Of a stretch of DNA of 64,000 nucleotides, positions 55,480 to 64,000 are shown piece by piece (within the stretch, counting starts at the first letter, position 1; every line of letters starts with the position of its first letter). Source of the stretch: Amphimedon queenslandica (Eukaryota > Porifera > Demospongiae > Haplosclerida > Niphatidae); NCBI RefSeq assembly GCF_000090795.2, contig NW_003546306.1, forward strand, positions 1-64,000, written 5' to 3'. The notes under the pieces are model-generated. The model worked only from the letters and a program-made list of their open reading frames with translations. It was not told the origin of the DNA and ran no database searches. The position numbers and the translations under genes are program-made.

Positions 55480-56450
55480 AGAATTTTCTAGCTCAAGTGA
55501 AACATAATGTACGTCAAATTGAAGCTACAGACCCTCCTACCTCTGCACTTACTTGACGTTTAGCACCTGATGGTTTAAAGGTAGCTCGTGCTAAGTTTTA
55601 ACACATGCTAGTGTGGGGAATTTTACAGCCCTCTTCAGCTGCTAGTCTTCTGCCTTACATTTAGTTCCCAAACCAATGCAAGGTCATTAGAGACCTTGTG
55701 GAGATTACCGTCAACTAAACGATGTCACTATTCTGGACAAATATCCGATCCCTCATATGTTAATTTCAGCTGCACTCTTCCTGGCTCCACTATTTTGTCC
55801 AAATTAGATTTTAAAGTGGATGTACAGCCAGGTGACATTCTCATGACTGCTATAACAACCCCATTTTGTTTTTTGGAGTCCTTTATAAATGCCATTAGGT
55901 TTAAAAAACCCAGCACAGACGTTCCAGAATTTTATGGATCAAGTTTTACAGGGACCTTATTTCACATTTACTTATATGTGACCATAATTGACAAAAGGGC
56001 CCGTGTGGCAGATTTTAAAATTGATTGTTATAATGGAAAATATCAACCTGTGAGTGCTTTGTTAGTCAATCATCGTTTCTAAAAGTTTCATGGTAACTTT
56101 TTGCATCCTGTGGAGTAATTTTATGATAAATGGGGTTCAGGAAGTTGGATTTCTTAGGCTAGAAAGACAAATTTCACTACCCGATATAAGGTACCTTTTG
56201 TCAATTATTGTCACATATTGATGATGTATTAATTGCCAGTAGCAGTGAAGAGGAGCATCGTCAACATCTCACGCAAGTATTCAATTGTTTCAAGGAATTT
56301 GGAGTTATGGTTAATCCTAGCAAGTGTCAGTTTGGAGTCCTTTCTCTACAATTTCTTGGTCATACTGTTAAGAAGCATGGAATCTCTTCACTTGAGTCCA
56401 GAGTGTCTGCAGTAATGGATTTTCCTTTACCAAAGTCATAACATACGCTA
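55480..56450 (+). pseudogene. Reverse transcriptase region of the gypsy fossil
   Basis: Recognisable blocks of a Ty3/gypsy enzyme occur on both sides of the MITE at 55978-56214, the last being DDVLIASSSEEEHRQHLTQV and LQFLGHTVKKHGIS (56208-56441). Confidence 0.8.
55974..56218. mobile_element. GTGACC-type MITE, copy 3, in the gypsy fossil
   Basis: 55978-56214, 237 bp, flanked by ATAT. Its interior is inverted relative to copies 1 and 2. It lies within the reverse transcriptase domain of the gypsy fossil, so it moved after that element had inserted. Confidence 0.9.
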
Positions 56451-56656
56451 CGACAGTTCCAATCAATTATTATCATCATTTCATACCTTCATAAGCTCCA
56501 ATACTCCATCCTCTCCATACACTCCTTTCTCACTCTCTCAATCTTTCTGAATTAGTATGATCAGAGGAATGTCTCACTTCATTTAACCACGCTAAAACAG
56601 CTACAGCAAACACCACTTTATTATTTCATCCTTAACCTGGTGCTGTTGTATCAATT

Positions 56657-57566
56657 GTGAGTGATGCTTCAGATGAGGCTGTGGGAGCCGTCTTGCAACA
56701 GTCAGTAGATGATCAGTGGCAACAAATTTCTGACTATTCTCACACTCTCCAACTGAATGTCAATACAGTACCTATATGATAGGGATTTACTCGCTATATA
56801 TTTAGCCATCAAGCACTTCCAGTACTGCGCACTGTTGAGGGTTGGGCTTGTTCTGTGTACAAAGACCACAAGCCGCTTACCTACTCTATGAGCACTAAGT
56901 CTGAGAGATTTTTACCTTGACAGGCTCCTCACTTAAACTATATATCTCAATTCACTTTGGATATCCATTATAAGTAAGGGAATCAATAATCCTGTTGCTG
57001 ATGCTTTATCACAAGTAGAGCTAAATCAGGTGAAGAATAAGTCCCCAATTATGGATCTGGAAGCAATGGCTGCTGCACAGCGTAATTTTGAGATTTGACA
57101 CATGATACTTGTGAGTGATGCTTCAGATGAGGCTGTGGGAGCCGTCTTGCAACAGTCAGTAGATGATCAGTGGCAACAAATTTCTGACTATTCTCACAAA
57201 CTCTCTCCAACTGAATGTCAATACAGTACCTGTATGATAGGGATTTACTCGCTATATATTTAGCCATCAAGCACTTCCAGTACTGCGCACTGTTGAGGGT
57301 TGGGCTTGTACTGTGTACAAAGACCACAAGCCGCTTACCTACTCTATGAGCACTAAGTCTGAGAGATTTTTACCTTGACAGGCTCCTCACTTAACTATAT
57401 ATCTCAATTCACTTTGGATATCCATTATAAGTAAGGGAATCAATAATCCTGTTGCTGATGCTTTATCACAAGTAGAGCTAAATCAGGTGAAGAATAAGTC
57501 CCCAATTATGGATCTGGAACTAATGGCTGCTGCACAGCGTAATTTTGAGATTTGACACATGATACT
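56657..57566 (+). repeat. 455-bp tandem duplication in the gypsy RNase H region
   Basis: 56657-57109 and 57111-57566 are nearly identical, starting GTGAGTGATGCTTCAGATGA and ending CATGATACT. The near identity, set against the strong decay of the host element, shows that the duplication is much younger than the retrotransposon. Confidence 0.95.
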
Positions 57567-57569
57567 CCA

Positions 57570-58187
57570 CACATTCTCTCTCTTTACAGCATACTCCTCT
57601 ACCTCATTCCCTTCATACTATCATATGTGACGTGTGTACAGGAAAATCCTGCCCTGTAGTACCTCCCTCATTTAGACAGCTTGTATTTTGCTGTCTTCAC
57701 TCTCTTTCTCATCCGGGAATTTGAGCATCTCAGAAACTTGCTTCTTTTTTGTGGCCTTAGATGGATATAGACATCAAGTGTTGGTCTGAATCATGTTTGG
57801 CTTGTCAAGTGTCAAAAGTTCACAGACACTTTATCTCCACTCTCAACTTTTCAGGTACTTGTTCGTTTTGACAACATCCATATTTCAACATCCATATTGA
57901 TACAGGGGACCTTTCCTATTTTTAAAAAATTTTTTATACCTGTTAACATGTATTGATAGGTTCATATGTTGGCCTGAGGCTATTCCTATGGTGGCTATCT
58001 GAGCTGCAACTGTAGCTTAAGCATTAGTATCTGGTTGCATATCTCGATTTGGAGTACCACCAGCAATTACTATAGATAGAGGGTCGCAATAGAATCATCC
58101 ATCTGGTTTAATTTGATAAAGTTATTAGTAACGACTTGTATCCTCAGTACTTTTTATCATTCACAAGCAAATGGCTTAACCCTTTTA
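57570..58187 (+). pseudogene. Integrase region of the gypsy fossil, first part
   Basis: The zinc-binding start (H...H then CLAC) and core segments up to an SQANG-like block are recognisable. The remainder appears again from about 60850, beyond the Merlin-bearing block. Confidence 0.7.
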
Positions 58188-60845
58188 CGGTTGGGGCTAA
58201 AAATAGTAAATTCATCCCTTGGTAGGATGTTTCATTCAATGAGATAGCTGTAAGTGTAGTTGCTATTATCAGAACAGTACAAGCATACATTAAAAGATTA
58301 TTTTGAAATGGGACAAAGGGACATTTGAAGTGCCTGTTCTAATGCTTACCTTTATATGGTACAAATTAACTTTTAGTAATAATGCAGAAAAGAATTTATA
58401 ACTCGTGTTATAAACATAAATAAAGCATTTCTAAATGTGATAATACATACCAAAGCATGTCTGTACATAATGTCTTGCAATTGTAGCTTTCCATTCTTTA
58501 GAGGTCAAGAAGCAATGCTACAAAGAGAGCCTACTAGAACAGCCTTGAGACCACGTCCATCAACCAAAGTGCCAAAGAAAGGCTTGAAAACAGAAACATA
58601 CCATCTTGACAGCATAAATGATGTCATACTGAAAACAGGGTACTACCTTATTTAAATTCATGAAGGGGTGTGGTCAACACAAGCGCAATTCCGGTTTACT
58701 AGTGATTGGCCTGGTGGGTGTGGTCACAAATTGGCTGACAAAATTGTATCATTTTTATGAAAACAGCAGCAGTTAGAAACCTGAGAATGCGAGCGATAAA
58801 AAGCAGATGGAGCAAGAGACAGGACCCTAAAAACAAATGACTTGCGTGTTGAAAAGCTGGAAAATGTAATTATATCTTTAATTTACTGCTTCAGCCTTGT
58901 TCAATTATTATGTAGATCACTATTTTAACAGCTAAGACAACTGTAACAAAACATCAAAATCTCCCTAAACCATCACAGCCTAGGAAACAACCTCTGGCAA
59001 TTATGTGGCATTTCTAGTGTTGGGGTGTTTGCGTGTAGAGTTTAAGGTTTAATGTTTACTGTATAGGTGCTCGGGTCCATTAAGGACCTTCGTATTATGT
59101 CCTGTTTCTAATTATAGAGCTGATATTTTGCTGTCACACTTGTAAGGTAATATTAATCACTGCTGTAATATTCATTTCACTCTCATTTCTAATTTCATGT
59201 AAAATAATAATAGATACAACTGTAACAGGAAAGTGGACAATGAAAGTTTTCCGAAAACACTCAATATAGACAGTGACAAATGGATTTTGTCAATATAACC
59301 ATTATGGAGATACTTTGAATTACAAATAGTCATACAACTAAATGCTGAACAATCACAAGGCAAATTAGAAAACTCATACTACGACAATTGCATAATAGCT
59401 TTCAGTGTATATATTAAGTTAAATAATTTGTTTATGGAGTTATAATGATATAATTCTATTCAACTGTGTCTATGTACTGTGCGCTTTAGTAGTATATACA
59501 GTTAGTTGTAATAACTAGCTGCTTAGCAATCTATCACTGTGTACTATTATAAGGATAATTCATATATGGTTGATGAAGACATCTTTGGGAGATATGATCA
59601 AGGAAGTTCATCCCGTTAAAATTGGTGGTCCAGGTGTAAGTGTTGAGATCGATGAATCAAAGTTTGGATGAAGGAAGTACAAAAGGTGTTATTAAGTTGA
59701 AGGTAAATGGCCAGGATAGGCTACTCGGACAGAACTATACCCATCGTAATGTCAACCACTCCCAACATCTTGTTGACACAGTCACAGGGGCATATACCAA
59801 GTCTGTGCAATCCATGTGGTATCACTGCTAGCTGATGACGACAAAAACTGAAACAATGCATTCTCAACTGTTCCATACGTACCTACCTGAATTCGCTTGG
59901 AGAATAAAATTCGACAGTCCCCACCAAAATGCATTTAACAATTATCATTTCCAGTATAATAGAACAGTACCCACTGATATAGTGTATTCTGTAACGGTGC
60001 CCACAACTATAATAGTATAATAATTAAACAAGCAGTAAATTTAGGATATAATTACATTTTCCAGCTGTTTGGACACGCAAGTCATTGGTTTTCGTAGTCC
60101 CATCTCTTGCTTCCTCCGCTTTTTATCACTTGCATTCTCTGGTTTCTAGCTGCTTCTGTTTTCATGACAATGAAATGTTGTCAGCCATTTTTTATCACAC
60201 TTACCGGGTAAATCATTATTTAGCCGGAAGTGTGTGGGCGTTTGCCACGCTCCTTCATGAATTTGAATGAGGTAGTACATAGTCTTCAGTATAACCATAA
60301 AGGTCTTCTGAAGTTTCTACTGGAGTTGTTCTATAAGTTTTAAGGTGGTTCTCCAAAAGGCAATCAAGATATTGGAGAAAACACTCCTTTGAGTTACTTT
60401 GAGACCATGCCCACTTTTTTCTCTATTGGTTTGTACAGCGGAAGAATGGTCGAAAAGTTTCTTTTGCTGGGTGCTTCATAAACCTTATAGCGACTTGAAA
60501 TAGCTCCTTGGACTCCTTAGACATCACAGAGGAAAGATCTGCTGGCTATGTTTTGAGTGCATAAAGTGCGAGTGACATAGCAGTCCTTTTTTGCAGTCAT
60601 AAATGATGACGATCGTTTCTTTGTCTGTAACACAGAAAAACAACTAGCTACCACCTTTTAACTTAAAGAGAAGGTTTGATATAGCCTAAAAAACCTTTTT
60701 TTCTGCAGCAGACTATTTTTAAAAATTTTTTTAACCAGTAGTATGCAATTCGACGCATTATGAAATACGTTACTGACACTTTTCAAGACCCACCCTCAGA
60801 CACATGAATGCGTTATTTACCATAAGGGGGTAAACTGAGCTGTTC
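58188..60845. mobile_element. Insertion block holding a Merlin-type transposon
   Basis: Gypsy integrase coding stops at about 58187 and resumes at about 60850, so this 2.65 kb is inserted. Inside, about 58600-58880 and about 60040-60290 are inverted copies of one another (CATGAAGG-GTGTGG; TATCATTTTTATGAAAACAG-like; AATGACTTGCGTGT and AGCTGGAAAATGTAATTATATC) and bracket a Merlin-type transposase remnant (59560-60010). The outermost boundaries are uncertain: TTAACCCTTTTACGG at 58188 could be a separate piggyBac-like terminus. Confidence 0.6.
59560..60010 (+). pseudogene. Merlin (IS1595-like) transposase remnant
   Basis: Frames read KEVHPVKIGGPGVSVEIDES with KFG and RKYKR, then KVNGQ, and after a missing middle YTHRNVNHSQHLVDTVTGAY, TKSVQSMWYHC, and ENNAFSTVPYVPT-like tail residues. 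G-G-P-G-x-x-V-E-I-D-E-S-K-F holds the first catalytic Asp of the IS1595/Merlin domain, and V-N-H-S-x-x-x-V-D plus T-x-x-x-x-S-x-W the last block. The central segment with the second Asp is deleted, and stops are present. The inverted arms on both sides support a TIR element. Confidence 0.7.
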
Positions 60846-60849
60846 CATT

Positions 60850-61490
60850 GCCACTTAAAAGGAGCCTTGTGACCTCAGTCTCTGTCCCACTCATGGTCCC
60901 AATTGTTACCATTAGTTAATCCAGGTATTCGGGCAGCAATCAAAGGGGATTTCCTGTACTTAACTGCTGAGATAGTATCTGAAAACACACTTTGTCTGGT
61001 GAGCTTATCTTTATTTCTTTCACCCTTAATCATTATTTTGATCACTCTGATTTAATCACCAAACTCTGCTTATTAATGGCTCCAATAAAGCCACATCTTC
61101 CTACTCAAGGTAAACGTCAGACCTTCATTTATTCCTCTCTCTTCATTTACCAATGTTTTTGTTAGAATGGATTCAGTTAAACAACTGTTACGACATCCGT
61201 ACGATGGTCTATACAAAGTTCTTACTCGTAATGACAAGGATTTTACTATAGGCCTTCAGGGTAAGCATGATAACGTCAGTTTCGATTAATTTAAGCTAGC
61301 TAATTTCAATTCTGCTAATTCTGAGTCCTCTCATGATAACTTATCTCCTACACATTCTCCCACTGTTACCGACAGTACTTTCTCAGATACCAACACTAAT
61401 TATTCAAAGACCTACGGTACTCGCATGGATACCGTTACTTGTACAAGTCGATGCGTCAGATTCCCTTAACGACTCATTATAGACAGGTAT
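60850..61490 (+). pseudogene. Integrase C-terminal region of the gypsy fossil
   Basis: Segments PGIRAAIKGDFLYLTAEIVS and PYDGLYKVLTRNDKDFTIGL with GKHDNVS are those that follow the integrase core in this gypsy group. The first part of the domain is at 57570-58187. Confidence 0.7.
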
Positions 61491-61548
61491 GACAACCTAT
61501 TGTTATTATTATTATTATTAGTAATGCGGTAGCGTTACTAAGTAGGAT

Positions 61549-62806
61549 TCACCCCCAAACAAAATGGCTGCCACTACTTTTGCAGCCTTGCTATACCGGG
61601 AAAACGAGCTCCTATGCTTACCAGACTTCTCAGAGGACCTCATCTTGACCAGAGGACTCCATTGGTACCAATAGCGTAGCTCTAAACCTAGTCTAAGAGG
61701 AAAGCCAAAAATAGGCGAACCGGCCGTTTTGTCAGCCACCTTTTTTCATGATCATCATTATCAAGAAAGTCCTGGCAATTCAGTTGGCGAGCTGTATCTC
61801 AATCTTGACTCGTGCTTGAAGTATAATTCTTACACCACTCTACTCCAACAGTATATGCGCGGATCCATGTCCCCTAAAATCATTCTCCAAGATAAGAAAA
61901 AGTGACGTTATGGCTGCTGTATCAGGCCAACTTACCTTCCGTCGCTATTTTGTTAATTATAGAAGCATGTGCTCCAAAATTTGGGCGTGGTCATGCATGC
62001 TCAGATCTCAGAAATGGGAAAAGCAATCAATGTTTTAACCTAGCTAGGCTAGCTATACTTGGAATCAATTGCAATACTTAGTGGAGGTTTCCAGCTAAAA
62101 GAAGGTATTAATCTTACATATTACTCTTTTATCAAGTGTTTAATGAATTATTTTATTAAAAAAAAACAATTAATTGGGCGAAGCCCTTACTTACAAGAAC
62201 TTGAACGTACGTCTGGGCGTGACTGGGAGGTGCAGTCTGGAGGCGGAGCCCCTCAATGTTTTACATTCTTTCTAGTATTATAATAATGCAATGATTATGA
62301 CTTTGATATCAGGAAGAACAGGAATAGATAGCTAGGGAAGATGGAGCTTCCTGAACAAGGATTCAAGTCAAGTCTATAGTATTAATTTCACTTGCCATCA
62401 GTATAGTCGATATTCCTTAAGCATATCTATTTCAGGCTGTGACTGCTGTCTCTCATAACTGCTGTAAAGTCATAACATTAATAAAGAAAATTATTGTTTG
62501 TGTAAAATCAACAAGTATCACAGTTGCAACTAAAAACATATTATAAATATTATAAAAAAATCAACACAAACAAGAACATAAAAAGGTTAAAAAAACAAGA
62601 CTGAGTAGGATTCCGAACGACCAACGAAAATACAAAATGAAAATCCTACTCTCATGATGCAAATTCTACTCTACATTGCAAAGTGATTCATATGTTTTAC
62701 ATAATAACAATAAAAGTACAATGTAGAGTAGAATTTGCATCACGAGAGTAGGATTTTCGTTTTGTATTTTTGTTGGTCGTTCGGAATCCTACTCAGTCTT
62801 TTTTTT
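61549..62806 (+). repeat. 1.2-kb interspersed repeat, copy 2
   Basis: Collinear with 34301-35475. It differs by a segment of about 100 bp at about 62175-62275 that begins GGGCGAAGCCC and contains GGCGGAGCCCC, absent from copy 1. It lies in the 3' LTR of the gypsy fossil. Confidence 0.85.
62597..62800. repeat. Long hairpin, copy 2 (opposite orientation)
   Basis: Left arm AAGACTGAGTAGGATTCCGA... to ...CTACATTGCA is the exact reverse complement of the right arm of copy 1. The right arm (with GTACAATGTAG and GCATCACGAG) corresponds to copy 1's left arm, and the loop is likewise reversed. Confidence 0.92.
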
Positions 62807-63060
62807 TTAAATTTTTTGTTCTTTTATCATTGTTATTATACTATTGTTATTATGGCCATAATGGTTAACAATCATTAAAAAAAGATATTACCATAAATTT
62901 TAAATAATTAATGTTTTAAATTAATTAATTATTTTAATTGTTTTAATAATTATTATAATAACAATAATAAAGACATTAAATAATTTTCTGGTAATAATGC
63001 TAATATGCTAATAACAATAATAATAACAATCATAATAAAAAAATAATGACAATGATGACA

Positions 63061-63110
63061 ATAATAATAATAATAATAATAACGATAATAATAATAATGA
63101 TAATTAATGA
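63061..63110. repeat. (AAT)n microsatellite
   Basis: AATAATAAT run with a few C and G interruptions. Confidence 0.85.
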
Positions 63111-63739
63111 TAAATAAGTACATGTACTATCCCAAAAACAAAAAAAAAACAAAGAAAAATTGTAACAGCACACTAACACAAAATGGATTAATTAAGTAAC
63201 TACAAAAATAATTTGTCATAATGAGCAGACTAAGGAAGGGACCCCAAAACACTCAGAGGATTGGCCATCTGTACCAAGACTGAAATCACTGCCTTAAATA
63301 TGAGATGGAAGACTCCTCACCAAACTTCTCCCTAATTGTCATTCCCAGCTGACGGACATCCTTCAGGAGCATACTATTATTATTGTTATTATTGTCATCA
63401 GTAATATTATTCTTACGACTCTTCCTTATTTTTTTATTATGCATATCTTTATTATTATTTACTTATTATCGTTATTTTTCACTTTTTCTATTCTTATTTC
63501 TGAAAATTGTTTTTCTCCTCCTTTCTGCTATTATTTCTTTTTTCTTTTTGTATGGCTCACTTCCTCTCTGGAGGAAAGTAATGTAGCAAATGCCAAGTGC
63601 TCATGCGCATGCACATCAGAGACACACATAGTCTTACGTTTCTTTGTCAATTGTCTTCTCTATTGCTCCATTATTCTTCATCCCTCTCAATCTTTTCTTT
63701 GATAACGTCATCACTCAGTTATGTCCTTCACTCTTAACA

Positions 63740-64000
63740 ATCTTAAATATTTGATTTTACAAATTCAAAAATTTATGGCTGGATGAGCACATGATCTAAC
63801 AATAAATAAAATAAAATTAGAATTGACTAGATTAAGCTTAGCTGAGCAGTAGCCATGATAACAAATAAGCCACACCTAAGACCTTATACCAATTAATTCA
63901 TTATTTATCAATTAATTAATTAAAATGTAATTAATTATCAATGAATTAATTAATAACCAAAGTAGGCATTAGGTAGTACTAAGTATTATGGTCTAAACAG
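63740..64000. other. AT-rich non-coding end of window
   Basis: AATTAATTAATT-type palindromic runs near 63890-63960; no gene seen. Confidence 0.4.

Larger units (their letters stand above)
54086..63739 (+). mobile_element. Old Ty3/gypsy fossil with nested insertions
   Basis: Plus-strand order: 5' LTR remnant (54086-54254), a TTGGTGATCC primer-site-like sequence, gag (about 54480-54960), protease remnant (about 55020-55170), reverse transcriptase (about 55480-56450), RNase H (56640-57566, tandemly duplicated), integrase (57570-58187 and about 60850-61300), then the 3' LTR (about 61493-63739) split by a repeat. The LTR copies have diverged strongly, the 5' LTR is truncated, and the coding part has dozens of breaks, so it is old. 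Later insertions: a GTGACC MITE in the reverse transcriptase, a Merlin-bearing block between the two integrase parts, and the 1.2-kb repeat in the 3' LTR. Confidence 0.8.
61493..63739 (+). repeat. 3' LTR of the gypsy fossil, split by a repeat
   Basis: Begins about TGACAACCTATTG (61488-61500), contains the 1.2-kb repeat at 61549-62806, and ends CTCTTAACA at 63739. AT-rich triplet runs occur at 61499-61523 and 63061-63110. The internal limits are approximate. Confidence 0.55.

Noticed and set aside
63383-63702. Hydrophobic open frames resembling membrane proteins
   Set aside because: They arise from T-rich LTR sequence (TTATTATTT and CTTTTT runs) and have no conserved content.

Overview
This is eukaryotic, intron-bearing, AT-rich animal DNA with no bacterial operon structure. 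The mix of element families (hAT, pogo, CACTA with a BEN protein, Crypton, piggyBac, Merlin, Helitron, Academ-like and Ty3/gypsy), together with the very frequent palindrome TACATGTA, fits an early-branching invertebrate. My best guess is a demosponge such as Amphimedon; this is inference from style, not a species match. Almost every recognisable coding segment belongs to a mobile element. The only possible host coding is a weak first exon near 0.97 kb. One assembly gap of about 450 N lies inside a transposase gene (14570-15020).

Layout. 0-6.1 kb: mostly non-coding, with two MITEs (764-954 and 2029-2265) and dense TACATGTA motifs. 6.9-7.5 kb: a Helitron replication-initiator fragment. 7.9-8.95 kb: a broken transposon-associated gene on the minus strand. 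9.4-13 kb: a CACTA transposase (plus strand) running tail to tail into a BEN-domain gene (minus strand). 13.47-28.51 kb: one hAT transposon with a perfect 8-bp target duplication, swollen to 15 kb by five insertions: a pogo-type element with an antisense HIRAN-like gene, a TA-flanked MITE that itself holds a hAT-type MITE, a helicase-bearing element (putative transposase plus RecQ-like helicase, resembling AcademH), a CCGTAG MITE and a TTAA-flanked piggyBac-type MITE. 29.36-33.58 kb: a young-looking Ty3/gypsy element with 155-bp LTRs. 34.3-35.5 kb: a 1.2-kb repeat ending in a long hairpin. 36.15-37.57 kb: a fold-back element with arms of about 400 bp. 37.9-39.2 kb: a Crypton-type tyrosine recombinase. 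40.9-42.9 kb: a decayed piggyBac. 45.518-51.482 kb: a 6-kb TIR transposon whose DDE-type protein carries a D-N-x-x-G-Q-N-K-N motif and a C-terminal zinc knuckle. 51.5-52.6 kb: a HECT-domain fragment. 54.1-63.7 kb: an old Ty3/gypsy copy filled with later insertions (a MITE, a Merlin element, and the second copy of the 1.2-kb repeat).

How the parts relate. The 6-kb element and three 230-bp MITEs share the terminus GTGACC and 4-bp AT-rich target duplications, so the large element, or a relative, probably moves the small ones. The pogo element and the 393-bp MITE at 25620 share CCGTAG termini and TA duplications. The nesting gives a clear relative chronology. The observations most worth a second look are the 6-kb element and its MITE partners, the helicase-bearing element inside the hAT gene, the antisense HIRAN-like gene in the pogo element, a hairpin that sits in opposite orientation in two otherwise collinear repeat copies, and an array of hairpins whose stems vary but keep pairing.
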